From NCBI GenBank assembly GCA_030765055.1, contig CM060950.1, forward strand, positions 273,784,468 to 273,848,467: a stretch of 64,000 bases of DNA. The letters are read 5' to 3'. The DNA comes from Mantis religiosa. Lineage: Eukaryota > Arthropoda > Insecta > Mantodea > Mantidae. A model generated the notes under the pieces. The model saw only the letters and a list, made by a program, of their open reading frames with translations. It did no database searches and was not told where the DNA came from. Below, piece by piece: positions 49,703 through 61,066 of the stretch. The translations under genes were made by a program, and so were the position numbers. The first letter of the stretch is position 1, and every line of letters begins with the position of its first letter.

Positions 49703-50048
49703 GTCTGTATTACCAAACTCTGAAAATGAAACAAACTTTAAAGACAGAATCTCCCTAAAATTCATAAACCTGGAAATAAAATGAGACCCATTGTAAACTA
49801 TATAAATTCACCAACTTACAATTTAGCTAAATGGTTACATAAAAAATATACTAATTTTGATAAATTTGAGAGTTTGTCTGTATTACCAAACTCTGAAAAT
49901 GAAACAAACTTTAAAGACAGAATCTCCCTAAAATTCATAAACCTGGAAATAAAATGAGACCCATTGTAAACTATATAAATTTACCAACTTACAATTTAGC
50001 TAAATGGTTACATAAAAAATATACTAATTTTGATCAGTTTGAGAGTTT
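49703..50048 (+). repeat. 173-bp tandem duplication in PLE C
   Basis: Two almost identical copies of a 173-bp unit (starts at 49703 and 49876). The unit spans the junction of terminal repeat and RT start, so the RT block PKIHKPGNKMRPIVNYIN appears twice. Confidence 0.9.
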
Positions 50049-50980
50049 ATTAAAAATTCTTTTGAACTAGTAAAAGAGATTGACAATGTAGTATTATCTA
50101 AGACTGATAAACTTGTTTCTTTTGATGTAACTGCGTTATGTCCTGGTATTCTTAGAGAAAACCTTTTGATTTTTTTAGAAAAATGGTTGAATTCCATAGA
50201 TGTACATGAGGACTTAATAGCAGATTTTGTTATACTAATTTTTGCTTGAATCAAATTTTTTTCTCTTTTAATGGTCAGTTTTTTCAACAAACTTCTGGCT
50301 TAGCAATAGGTAATCCACTTTCACCTTTTCTTACTGATCTTTTTATGAGCTTTTTTGAATTGCAAGTCACTAAAGCATTCCCTTTAATTTTTAAAACATA
50401 GTATAGATATGTAGATGACATGTTTACTATTGATCCTGATAAGCACATAAATGATCCTTTAAAACTATTATTTACTAGAAAAAGCTATAAAATTCAGATT
50501 AGAAATTTACATAAATATGCAGTTTTTTTATAGTTATATAGTTATAGTTTATTTATAGGTTAATAAGTATACCCCTGAATAAAGAGGAATTTAATAGAGA
50601 ATATAAAGACATTAATACTGCTTTAATTAATGGTTTTAATAAATACTTCAGACATAAAAGGATTGAAGAATTTGAATATCAAAAAAATGTAAAAATATTT
50701 CTACCCTTAAAAAACTAAAAGATGATTATAATTTTTAAAAATTTGCTTACCATCCTTGGGCTAATAAACATTCTCAAAAATTGTTTAAAGAATTTGGTGT
50801 AGCTTTGGTTCCTCAAAATAAATATAATATTAAAAATTTGCTACATTTCTGTGAAAAAGATAAAATTCCTGATAGTACAAAAATCTGGTATTTATCAATT
50901 TAATGTTTAGATTGCGGCCAGGTTTACAATGAAAGGAACAAACATAATTGAGAAATCAGAATGAAAGAACATTTTTGAAA
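49750..50980 (+). pseudogene. PLE C RT and GIY-YIG remnant
   Basis: + strand: PKIHKPGNKMRPIVN (49930 region), KLVSFDVTALCPGI near 50110, QQTSGLAIGNPLSPFLTDLF near 50290-50345, RYVDDMF near 50405, then a decayed stretch, FAYHPWAN-like near 50740, KIWYLSI in place of KSGIYQI near 50880 and CLDCGQVYN. Canonical PLE order RT then GIY-YIG. Several stops and shifts. Confidence 0.8.
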
Positions 50981-51780
50981 TATTGGGTATAAACAGACGT
51001 AAATTAGCCATGGCAGATCAGTTTTGGTAATTTAACCATGAAATAAATCGAGAAGTTAAAACAGTTTAATGATCTGATAAATTTAATGGTTTGGGAAAAA
51101 GTATTTATTTTACAAAATAGAAATTGCATAATGCATTTTGAAATACTGACAATGGATTCTGTCTTTAAGTTTATTTCATTTTCAAAGTTTGGTAATATGG
51201 ACAAAACTATTGCAACATCTAGCGACTGTAACACTAACTACAACAGAAGTGGAAGTAACTGAGGATGTAAACAAACTTTTACGAAACCAGTTTTAACACA
51301 ATTACTTGAAATTTTCATCAGTTTCCTTAAAGATAAGTGAAAGTTTTTTACAAATAATCATATTTTGTGTAGCACTTGTTTCTTCACTGTTGCAGCTTCT
51401 ATTTTTTGTGTATTAAATGGATATATCAGAGTCATCCAGTAAAAAAATACCAGTTCTCCACTTTGGTTTTCCCTGATGGTAGCCACCCATCACAATTGGT
51501 CAAGTCTTGCCCACAAGTGGTCATGTGGTAACCATTGTGCTCAAAAATCAGAGAACTGTTACTGCAAAAGGTTTGCCTTTAGAAAGTCATAAAATCCAAG
51601 AACAGCATCCAGAGACAGGACTAAGAGCATTTTATTGCACCATGATAATTACATAGCTCATACTGCCAATGTAGGGGTTGTGCCATATATTTATAAGAAT
51701 ATTTAATTTTTTCCTTTTGCACAGTGAAAGGGCTCAGATGGGTCTGAGAAACTACATTAGGGATCCCTGATAATTTAAAA

Positions 51781-53070
51781 GTACAAATTTAACCAAACTC
51801 ACAATTCTTTATTGATTAAGTATGGATGTTCAAACTCTGGCAAAGATATGTAGATGACATATTTGCCATAGTGCCAAAAAAACACATCAGTGATGCACTA
51901 AAACTTTTAAATATTCAAGAAGAAAGCATCAAGTTCACTGTAGAAGTGGAAAAAGACGAGTATTTACCATTTTTAGATCTAAAAATAATCAGAAATAAAA
52001 ATAGAATAAACTTTGGCATTTACAGAAAACCAACACAGACAGACAACTACATAAAAGCTAATGGCTACAATCCAAGATCCCACAAACAGGCAATCTTTAA
52101 TAGTTTAGCACACAGACTGGTCAACATCCCTCTCACAGCAGAAGAATACAAAATAGAATACAACAAAATTATTGAAATAGCACAGAAAAATGACTTTCCC
52201 AAATCACTAGTAGACAAAAAAGTGAACTTAGCAAAAAAGAAGAAACTACTAAAGGAAACCACAACCCTCTCAGCTACAGAAACTAAAATGATCTTCAAAA
52301 AATTCACTTACCATCCATGGGCCTTTGATAAATTCAAAAAAGTCTTCAAAAAACAAAACATTCAACTAGCTCCAGTGAACCATTACTCCTTAAAAAACCT
52401 AATTTGCTCAAACATCAAAGATGCCATTCCATCTAACAAAAAATCTGGTATATATCAAATTGAATGCTGTGACTGTAGTCAAATTTATATTGGAAAAACG
52501 AAAAGAAATTTAGAAACAAGAGCAAAGGAACACTTTAGGAACATAAAATACAAACAATTAGAAAAATCAGCAGTTGCCACGCATTTTTGGGAAAAAAACC
52601 ACAACATAAATCCAGAACCAAAATTACTAAAACATACAACAGGAAAAGAAGAACTGTCCACATGGGAACAAATCTTTATTTCAAAAAATAGGAACAAAGT
52701 ATTCAATTTCGACATCCCCCAGAAAGATTTGTTCAGCAAGTTCCTCGAACCGCCACCAGAGGAGACCGAAGACAAAATATTGCCAGCTACACCAATGAGA
52801 ACTAGTCGATGTCCGGCTGAAGATAGAGGGAAGACCTCAGAAACCGGTTCCGGGAAAATTTAAAAGTGAGTGTTGTTTTGTGTTATTAATCGACTCCTAA
52901 TTAACTTAATCTTTATTGATTACTTGAAAACTTTTAACCTTTTACAAGATGTAAATGTTTTTGATTCTATGAATTACATAAATTCAGTTTTTGACCATAA
53001 AAAAAAAAAATCCTTGGACTAGTGAACAAATCTTTCTAGACAAGAAATATTATTGCCTTAAGTTTCTGCT
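51781..53070 (+). mobile_element. Penelope-like element 3, 5'-truncated
   Basis: Starts just upstream of the RT catalytic box and continues through the endonuclease to a 3' region that ends before the LTR at 53082. Different family from PLE C (protein clearly diverged). No inverted terminal copy seen. Confidence 0.75.
51826..52863 (+). pseudogene. PLE 3 RT C-terminus and GIY-YIG endonuclease, open but truncated
   Basis: 345 codons open. RT box RYVDDIFAIVPKKH at residues 7-20, EYLPFLDLKI about 47-56, then YRKPTQTDNYIKANGYN and the LAHRL helix. YHPWAFDKF near 165, then the GIY-YIG nuclease from about 205: KKSGIYQIECCDCSQIYIGK with both GIY and YIG intact, ETRAKEHFRN, SAVATHFWEKNH and the terminal domain to a stop at 52861-52863. 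In PLEs this nuclease nicks target DNA for primed reverse transcription. The RT fingers and most of the palm are missing, so it is a pseudogene by truncation although the frame is unbroken. Confidence 0.88.
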
Positions 53071-53081
53071 TAAGTCTATAA

Positions 53082-53738
53082 TGTGACTTTGTGGGTTCGT
53101 GAAATTAAAAGTCCAATTGCACAAACTCAAAATGTTCTTTATTTCCACCAAATTACAGTTGGAACACTTGCCGATTACATAGAATTACGTAGCACACACA
53201 ATTACAATCCACCAGTTCGTCTGTCACAGGTCCATTCCACACTCACAATTACGTACAATAAGTTTCTTGGATAAGGTTTTTCCGGGGTTTTCCCTTATCC
53301 TGAAAGACGAATGTTGGGTAACTCTAAGCTCCATGGACCCCGGACTCATTTGAGCATCATCTCACCCATTATCGTCCTATATGACTTAATGTTGGAGGAC
53401 GTAAATTACAAATATTCTCTATTACACGTACACCGTCTTCCAGTCAGTTCGCTAACTCGGCGCTCCTCACTGCTGTTCGTCAAGAACTGAACTCTTTCCA
53501 GCCCGGCGCGTCGCTTATATAAGACCAACTGATCTATCTAGAAGGTTCCGGGTTAGATGAAATATCCCGACTGTTCCAGACGTCAGGAGGAGGGGAAAGA
53601 GGCGGCTAGTGATGCTTTTCCAACCATCCCTTCAGTTAGTGCTACACAGATAAATGGGTAGGCGTGGCTGAATGCTTCCCGTCTGGTCCCTACCTGCCAG
53701 CTGCTGGTTCTCTCAGGAATTCCGATGTTCGGGTGACA
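53082..53738 (-). repeat. 3' LTR of gypsy element 3, with SINE fragment
   Basis: 657 bp, about 510 without the SINE fragment. CTTATATAAG at about 53514 is the likely TATA region. Confidence 0.88.
53268..53410 (+). mobile_element. tRNA-derived SINE, family A, copy 4 (5'-truncated)
   Basis: Only the body (TGGATAAGGTTTTTCC to GACGTAAATTACA); the tRNA-like head is missing. The other LTR of element 3 lacks it, so it arrived after element 3 inserted. Confidence 0.8.
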
Positions 53739-53739
53739 C

Positions 53740-55110
53740 TGCTCCCTCCGCAAAGCTGGTCGTCCTGAACAGCACCATCGTAGCGAGCCAGGCGATCCAG
53801 GTGTACCGCCAACATCTTCCCTCGGGGAACCTTCTGGTTCCCCATCGTTAATCCTCTTCACCACACGGTACGGTCCTTGCCATGGCTGCTGAAGCTTCGG
53901 GCAGATGATGATGATGTGTATAATGGCGCTCAACTACGGCGGTCATCAGCGCCCTTTAAAAAACAAGTCATGGCAAAAGCCAGATATAAAAATTTCTAAA
54001 AAAATACATAATTAGCTTCGGGCAGCATTCCTTGGTCCGCGTAGGGCGGTACAACCAGACCAGGTCACCTTGCTGGAATCCTTGGCTGTTGGCTTGCCTG
54101 TCGTATCGGGTCTTCATGTGGTCGCTCGACTTCTGGATGTTCTGGCGAGCCATCTCGTGCATATTGTGGAGGTGGTCCACCAGGTTCTCCACATACTCGG
54201 CGCTGGCTGTTTCGCTTCCGGAGGGCTTCCAAAAGCCAGATCACAGGAGAGGCGTAATCCTTGACCGAACACTAAGCTGGCGGGCGTCATCCCAGTTGTG
54301 TCGTGTATAGCAGGAACAGTGGCAATTTGACATCCCATTCTCGCTGATGGCTGGCCACGACCTTCCTCAGATGTTCTTCTAAGGTCTTGTTGTACCTTTC
54401 GACCATGCCATCCGGCTGGTGATTAGAGGTGTTGTGTGGGTCTTGTTAACCCCAAGTCTTTCTAGTGCCTCCTTCATCAGATTGGACTCAAAATTGGTGC
54501 CCTGGTCACTGTGCAGCTCTAAGGGCACCCCAAATTGGCAGAACACTTGCTCCACGAGGCAGTCTGTGATTGCCTTTGCCTCTTGGTTCGGGGTGGCATA
54601 CACCTCCAGCCACTTGGTGAACTAGTCCACGACTACCATCAGGTACTTGTTGCCTCGGACACTGGGAATGGTCCAGCTATGTCGACGGTGATCCGTTCGA
54701 ATGGCGCTCCGACGTTGTACTGCGCATGCGACCCCGGCTCCTAGTCTGGGGGCCGCCACTCGCCGCGCACCCATGACATTCACGGCACCATCTCTCAGCG
54801 TCTGCTTGGAGCCTCAGCCAGTAGTAGCGCTGCCGTAGTTTGTCAATCGTCCGGTTCGCTCCCAGGTGTCCTACTGAAGTATCGGCGTGCACTTCCTCCA
54901 AGACTTCCGGGACCTTACTTCGGGGAAGTACCAACTGTTCTCTCTGCGTCTTCCCGTCGGGTGATTCCCATACCCGGAACAGCACGCCCTCTCTGATCTT
55001 CAACGAGTCCCATTGGGCCCAGTATGACTTGGATGTGGCGCTCCTCGGTGCGATGTCCTCCCAGGTTGGTCTTGTCCCTGCCTCCACTTCCCTCAAGACT
55101 GGCCCCAAAT
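53740..55110 (-). pseudogene. integrase of gypsy element 3
   Basis: Minus strand. Zinc-binding part GANRTIDKLRQRYYWLRLQA and CRECHGCAA (54760-54850). Core: first Asp near 54680 (VDIAGP), second in LHSDQGTNFESNLMKEALER (about 54480-54520), then frameshifts. C-terminal VWLYRPTR and WQGPYRVVKRIND (53860-54060), separated by a 109-bp insertion. The catalytic Glu region lies near 54400 in a shifted frame. Stops and shifts make it inactive. Confidence 0.82.
53905..54013 (-). mobile_element. 109-bp retroposed fragment in integrase of element 3
   Basis: Bracketed by AGCTTCGGGCAG at 53893-53904 and 54014-54025. On the minus strand it ends GGGCGCTGATGACC..., TTGAGCGCCATTATACACAT and a short (CAT)n tail, i.e. 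a 3' end of a LINE or SINE. Confidence 0.8.
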
Positions 55111-55162
55111 CTGCGTCCGCCTCAGGCTACGCTATCCCAGCCATCCGCAGGCACTGCCGTGA

Positions 55163-57469
55163 CTACTCGGACTGCTGCGGCACGCTCCTTCTCTTCCACT
55201 CTTGTGCACTAGCCGCAATCTTCTGGACAGGGTGTTCGGGACATAGCGTCTGCATTACCGTGGCTCTTCCCTCTGCGATGTTCCGTGGTGAAGTCGTACT
55301 CTTGCAGCCTCTGGACCCAACGTGCTCCTGGCCTTCCAGGTTCTTAAAGCTCAATAGCCAGGTTAGGGTGGAATGGTCAGTTCTCAGGTGGAATGGCTGA
55401 CCGTACAGGTACTTGTTGACATGCTCCAAGGTCTTTACTACCGACAGTAACTCTCGTCGGGTGACGCAGTAGTTCTTCTCTGCCTTGGATAGCGTCTTGC
55501 TGTAGTAGGCTATCACCCGCTCATGGTCGTCCTGGATCTGCGATAGGACGCCTCCAATGCACTGGCCGCTGGCGTCGGTGTTCACAATGAAGGAGCCACC
55601 TGGTAGTGGAAGTCCGAAAATTGGAGCGATGCACAGGGTCTTCTTCAAGAGCTGGAAAGCATCTTCGGAGTCCTCCGCCCACACATGAGGCTGGTGTTCC
55701 TCTGTCAGGCGAGTGAGGGGTTTGACGATGTTGGAGAACCCCTTTATGAAGCGTCGGTAATAACTGCACAGCCCCAGGTAACTGCGCATCTCTTTCTTAT
55801 CCTTTGGGCGAGGCCAGTCTCTCACAGCCTGTGTCTTCTCCGGGTCTGTGGCCACTCCGGTTGCTGAGACTATGTGGCCCAAGTAGTTCACTTCCTTGCG
55901 GAAGAGCTGGCGTTTCTTCGCGTTTAGCTTCAGGTTGGTCGCCTGCAATCTCTGTACCATCTTACTCAGATTCTCGAGATGGTCTTGAAAAGTCTTACCG
56001 ACGATTATGATGTCTAGGTATAGCAGGCAGGCATCGTAAGTCAGTCCTCTCATCACTGACTCCTTGAGGCGTTGGAAGGTAGTTGGTGCATTGCAGAGGC
56101 CAAAGGGCATAACTGTGAACTGCCAAAACCCTTGGCCTGTCGAGAATGTGGTCTTCTCCTTGTCTCTCGGGTCTAGAGCTCCCTGCCAGTAGCCCGACTT
56201 TAGGTCCAGGGTCGAGAACCACTGTGCACCAGCTAGCGTGTCCAGGGTGTCGTCAATCCGGGTTAAGGGGAAACAGTTCTTCTGGGTGACAGCGTTCAGC
56301 TTCCTGTAGTCCACGCAGAAGCGTAGCTCGCCGTTCTTCGTCACTAAGACTACAGGAGAACACCAAGGGCTGTCAGACTCTTCAGTCACTCCCCTGGATC
56401 TCATGTCCTCCAGCATGTCCCCTACCGTCCCTTGCTTCGCCAGCGGAACGCCTCTAGGTGGTTGCCGAATAGGCCGGGCGTCTCCGGTGTCAATGCGGTG
56501 AAGCACCTTGTCCGTGCGGCCGTATTTACTGCTACCTTGACTGAAGACGCGCTGGTATCATCTCAGCAGTTGTCGAACTTTCTCCAGCTGCTCTGCGGTC
56601 AGGTGGTTGGCCACCCTCTCCAGTAGGCCTTCTAGCCGGGGCCCCAGGTGTTGCGTCGGCACCGGCTCCTTTGTCTTGTCGATTGTTGTTACGCTTACCA
56701 CGGGCTCGCACTTTCCTAACTCCGTCCCGGCCTGGACGTCGTGATCGGTGTCCGTTGGATTTAGCAGTCTCACTGGTACCTCCTCTCGGCACGGCAGCAA
56801 TGCCCTGGCTACACATAGTCCGTGCACAGGCGTCTTCTGGTCCAGCATCATGTTCCTGGTTCTCTGGCCTTCCAGTCCCGCCGTCACCACCACCTCGCTC
56901 CTCGCGGGGACAACCACGTCTTCGTTCAAGACGACCCTGCAGATTCCAAGGCGCTCTTCGGGTTGACGGAGTATAACCTCTTCTCGGTTGAGTCGCAGGA
57001 CCTTCCTGCCGTCGTTGACCGTCGCCTCGTGGCCCCTGAGGGCATCCAGTCCCAAAATTACCTTCTCAGCCACCTTCACGACGAACACCCACAGACGTAC
57101 GGCACTCCGTCTTAAGGTCAGCTTCAGCAGACCGTCCTTCTCTACAGGCAAGGTGTCACCCGATGCCGTCATCAGCTGGTATGGTCGGCTCGGCGTCCTG
57201 GATGGCAAACCCTTGGCTATGTCGGGTCTGATAATGGTCACGGCTGCCCCGGTGTCCACCAGCACGCGGCACGGCTTCCTTCGCATCCAACCATCTGCGA
57301 TGAGGCTGTCATCCATCTGCCGGCTGACGGCGCGCAGTGTCACTCGAGGGGATGGTGGTGATGGCGCCGACGTGCCCCTCGCCACGACGGCCCTTACTCT
57401 TTTCCCGGCTGCTCTCCCTTGTGTGGGCAGTCTCTCTCGAGTTGAACCGGCTGTCCACATCCCCAACAC
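55163..57469 (-). pseudogene. protease, RT and RNase H of gypsy element 3
   Basis: One reading frame interrupted by a single TGA at 56555-56557, where element 2 has CGA (Arg). Protease VLVDTGAAVTIIRPDIAKGL near 57220-57280 is intact. RT: FCVDYRKLNAVTQKN near 56300, LDLKSGYWQ, FTVMPFGLCNAPTTFQRL near 56090-56130, and YLDIIIVG at 56003-56020, lacking the second Asp of the usual YLDD. RNase H: NTDASGQCIGGVLSQ, KTLSKAEKNYCVTRRELL and FHLRTDHSTLTWL to about 55350. The frame ends near 55163. Protease cuts the polyprotein, RT/RNase H copies RNA to DNA in the particle; without the second Asp polymerase activity is not expected. Confidence 0.87.
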
Positions 57470-58648
57470 AGGCCACTAGGTCTTCGCCGGCGTCCCTCGG
57501 CTGGTCTTCTGTCTCCGGTGTAGCGGACACTCCTCGTTCTCGACGGCGGAGTAGCCGTCACCTTGGCCGCATCCATCCTCAATGTTGCCGTCAGCGCCTC
57601 GTGGATGGTTGTGTAGTCGCCGAGCATTAGGCGCTGACGTATCTCGGTATCTCGTACCCCGTCGACAAAGGCGTAGGCGGCTTCCCGGGATACAAACTCC
57701 GGTGGAAGGTCAACCAAGGCCTTGCTAGCCAGCTGCTCAATCGCCAGAGCGAACTTCTGCAGCGTCTGCCCTGGCTGTTGCGACCTTGTCTTCAGCTGAC
57801 TGCGGTAGGCTGCGGTTAGGCGGTTGTTCCCAAACCGGTTCTCCAGGGCTTCCCAGATGTCCTTGGGAGCCGCCGCTGTCTGGACCGCGTTTAGGACTTC
57901 TGCGGCCCGTCCCTGGAGACTGGCTATTAGCTGTGCGGCCCTTCCTCCGGTGACCACTTGTTATGCCTGGCCACCGTGACGAACTGGCGGCGGAAGACCT
58001 CGAACGTTGACGCGCCGTCATATTTCGGAGGTTTGACGCGCGCCGATGTTGTGTCGCGTCCCGGCGCGTCGGCCTTCAAATCCTTCAACCTCCTGTCGAC
58101 GACGTCCTCCACCATGGCGTTCAGGAACTTGACGCTGCTGTCGACCTTTCCTTCCAGGTTGTTTACGCGGTTAGCAAGGTCTTCGACGTCTTCCACCATG
58201 GCGTTCAGGGACTTGGCGTTACTGTCGGCCTTTTCCTCTAGGTCATTGAAGTGGTTTGCCAGGTCCTCGACGCGCTTGTCCACTTGGCCCATCCGCTTGC
58301 CCAGCCCCGTCTCGTCATCCCTCACGCCGGCCTACTTTCTTCAAATTTGGCGGCGAGAGCCTCGTTCGCCACCTTCATTTCCGTGGTCAGTTCGGCCATC
58401 TTTGCGGTCATTGTCGTGGCCAAGTTGTTGTTTGCAGCTTCCGTCTTCGCAGCGAGGTTGTCATTCGCCGTCTTTATTTCCTTCAGCTCGGCGGTGAGGT
58501 TGTAGTTAGCCGTCTTCATTTGTTTCAGTTCCGCGGCCAGGTTATTATATGCCGTCTCCGTCTTCGTTGTTAATTCGTTCATCTTCGCGGCCAAGCTGTT
58601 ATTTGCCATCTTCAACTTTTCTAAAATCTGTGCCAATGCAGCCTCCAT
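57394..58648 (-). pseudogene. gag of gypsy element 3
   Basis: ATG at 58648 (MEAALAQIL) matches the gag start of elements 1 and 2. Coiled coil to about 58260 with repeats of TANDNLAAKTEAANNNLA type, breaking near 58325; capsid KPPKYDGASTFEVFRRQF near 58000-58060; then GRAAEVLNAVQTAAAPKDIW and a knuckle CWGCGQPVQLERDC at 57420-57470, in which Gln replaces the zinc-binding His. Frameshifts near 58325 and 57940. Confidence 0.85.
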
Positions 58649-58675
58649 CGCGTAATATCCCACTTCTGACACCAG

Positions 58676-59176
58676 TTGACTTTGTGGGTTCGTGAAATTA
58701 AAAGTCCAATTGCACAAACTCAAAATGTTCTTTATTTCCACCGAATTACAGTTGGAACACTTGCCGATTACATAGAATTACGTAGCGCACACAATTGCAA
58801 TCCACCAGTTCATCTGTCACAGGTCCATTCCACACTCACAATTACGTACAACTCCTCTGATACATGTACACAGTATTACAGTCCGTTCGCTAACTCGGCG
58901 CTCCTCACGGCTGCTCGCCAAGAAGTGAACTCTCTCTAGCCCGGCGCGTCGCTTATATAAGACCAACTGACCTATCTAGAAAGTTCCGGGTTAGATGAAA
59001 TATCCTGACTGTTCCAGACGTCAGGGGGAGGGGAAAGAGGTGGCTAGTGATGTTTCTCCAACCATTCCTTCAGTTAGCGCTACGCAAATAAATGGGTAGG
59101 CGTGGCTGAATGCTTCCCGTCTGGTCCCTACCTGCCAGCTGCTGGTTCTCTCGGGAATTCCGATGTTCGGGTGACA
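58676..59176 (-). repeat. 5' LTR of gypsy element 3
   Basis: 501 bp; lacks the first two bases of TGTGAC at its inner edge. CTTATATAAG at 58953-58962. Confidence 0.88.
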
Positions 59177-59180
59177 ATAA

Positions 59181-60221
59181 TTTTACTTCTTGAAATAAGA
59201 TAGGTTTTACCACACTGGCGTGGCCTGGTGTCTCTTTCCTGGTCTTCTGGGTCGTCCCTTGTTGAGTTGGAGAACATGACTGACTTTTATACTAGCCAAG
59301 GTGCACAAGGGCTTCTGGGAGATGGGGTAACAGGTGAGGAGTTGTGTACATGCAGTGCCGCACGAATAGTGTGTGGGGACATTCAGTGCCAAAAGCCTGC
59401 ACTCCTTGGTCCTAGAGCTGTGGATGACTTGGGCGTAACAGTTGTCTACTTCTAGGCACTGTCTGAGCTCGGTGCAACCCACTGCCCCTGCAGAAAAGCC
59501 ACATCAGTCACTGATCCAAGGCAGGAGGAGTCTGACTCCAGGCATGGAACAAAGAATCACAAGGACATCAGCACAGAGCCAATAGACCAGTCGAACAAAC
59601 CAGAGCAGAAGGCTCTAAACATCATAAGGGTATAAAAAACAATGTTATATAAAGATGCATATAGATGCCTGGGCAAAGCAGAAAGGAGAGACAAACATTA
59701 CAAATGTAACAAGGTAAAAAAAGATGTGTGTGTGTGTATGTGTGTGTGTGTGTGTGCGCGCGCGCCTGCGTGTGTGTGAAATATAACTACAATATAGAAA
59801 TATCGGAATAGAGTCGAATAATAATAAATCTGCCAAAGAGATATACATATAAAGAATAATAAATAGTACCGGCTACCAGGGGTGCACCACAGCACAAACA
59901 CAACATGAACACAGCACACAACAAAGAGAAGACGTGGCCACATAAAGAATAGGTACCCTTAAGCTCAACAATCAAGTAGCAACCATAACAGCTACAAATA
60001 AGCAAGTCAAAATAGCAAAGGCCAAGTAGAATCTACCAAAGAAGGTAATAAGAACCAGCTAGCAATGAACTACGAATTCAAGTTCATGCGCACGAGAGGA
60101 GAAAGCAACTGGGAATGGTGCACGCCACATAAGGACAAGGTATGGAAAAAGAAAAATGTGAGCATTTCTAGGTGGACGAGTCCTGCGAGTTCTCCTCAAG
60201 GGCGGCTGGAACAGTTTTAAT
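59181..60221 (-). other. probable 3' LTR region of gypsy element 4
   Basis: Non-coding, next to the pol end of element 4. A TATAAAAG box (complement at 59284-59291) fits an LTR promoter and a purine-rich CCTTGAGGAGAA in complement near 60190 fits a polypurine tract. The second LTR is outside the window, so the borders are not fixed. A (TG)n run with TGCGCGCG is at 59725-59777. Confidence 0.45.
59725..59777. repeat. (TG)n / CGCG tract
   Basis: Interrupted TG dinucleotide run with a CGCGCGC centre. Confidence 0.9.
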
Positions 60222-60637
60222 TTACAAAATATGTGCCGTCATTTTATGACCAGTAATACAATGTTGCAACAAAAAGGACACATTACTAAAAATGCGTAGA
60301 ATCAAATACGGACCCATATATCTGTGAGCTAATTTTGAAGAAAAGGAATCTGCAGTCTTACAGATATCATGGCGGCGAAGCATGACAATGTCGCCTATCT
60401 TATAGGGCACAGGTTAACAGCCCCGATCATATCGTTGGCTTAACTTTCTTTGGTGATGTAGATTTTGTATCACTTCTATCCACAAGGCCTGCAGCTGCTT
60501 GGAACTAGAATCAGAAGATAGCAGACGGGATATAGACCAGTTATTAGTTAAAGGGCATGTCGGTGGAAAACAGAACATGAGGTGAAAAGGAACTTTACTA
60601 TGAGCTTCATGTTTAGCGAGATTAAGTATAAGATGAA

Positions 60638-60638
<1 letters not shown>

Positions 60639-60696
<58 letters not shown>

Positions 60697-60699
60697 AAT
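60639..60699. repeat. (AAAT)n tail
   Basis: About 15 units, adjoining the target duplication. Confidence 0.9.
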
Positions 60700-61066
60700 C
60701 TGAATATTCTACCCCGGCACCTAGACAACTATACCGGGGCATATATCCAAATTTTCTCTTTATTTTTCCATAAAATCCTTACAAATGTTATAATTATACA
60801 AATCTCTCAGAAAACTACTCTACAAAAATAAAATGAAATAAAATAACAGAAATAAACACAAAAAAGCAAAAAACAAAAGAAAACAACTATAAAAATTACA
60901 AAATCCTTATTTCATAAATCTATATCTAAATCTACTAATTCTGTAGTCCACCATGGCCTCTGCCATCACTCTCTCCCTCCGCCGCCCATGCAGTCAACTC
61001 CATTGTTAGATTATTCAATAATTCTTCCCGTCTTATCCTATTTTGTATTCTAGAACTATGATGAAC
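60639..61066 (-). mobile_element. 428-bp retroelement 3' end inserted in integrase of element 4
   Basis: Flanked by TAAGATGAAT at 60629-60638 and 61067-61076. On the minus strand it starts with GRRRERVMAEAMVDYRIS-like coding sequence ending in a stop, then a T-rich 3' UTR with an AATAAA near 60757, and a tail of ATTT units (60639-60699 on the + strand as AAAT). This looks like the end of a non-LTR element. The integrase frame reads on across the insertion when it is left out. Confidence 0.75.

Larger units (their letters stand above)
49283..51416 (+). mobile_element. Penelope-like element C with inverted terminal copies
   Basis: 2134 bp inserted into mariner D with a 12-bp duplication. The body (about 49750-51000) is plus-sense RT and endonuclease. 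The left end (49283-49750, interrupted by a SINE) is the reverse complement of the right end (about 51030-51400). Such terminal copies of the element's own sequence (pseudo-LTRs) are known for PLEs. Confidence 0.82.
48950..51740 (+). pseudogene. mariner D transposase relic
   Basis: + strand pieces: REFKRGR, RLTYETECVSAILHEHLYIN (linker), and IMGDKTWIYH, where the first catalytic box has Lys for Glu in DETW. After the PLE: FPDGSHPSQLVKSCPQVV, and a decayed second-Asp region near 51640 (LHHDN-like). Many stops. Confidence 0.65.
48660..51780 (+). mobile_element. mariner element D remnant, split by a PLE
   Basis: Two parts, 48660-49282 and 51417-51780. The 12-mer ATGGATATATCA occurs at the end of the first (49271-49282) and start of the second (51417-51428): target duplication of the PLE. 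Terminal repeats not identified. Confidence 0.7.
53082..59176 (-). mobile_element. Ty3/gypsy LTR retrotransposon, element 3
   Basis: LTRs at 53082-53738 and about 58676-59176, flanked by ATAA (53078-53081 and 59177-59180). Minus strand: gag, protease, RT, RNase H, integrase, no env. A primer-binding-site-like ACTGGTGTCAGAAGTGGG (in complement) adjoins the right LTR. It is the most complete copy of the family here, with a few stops and two small insertions (SINE fragment in the left LTR; 109 bp at 53905-54013). Confidence 0.93.
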
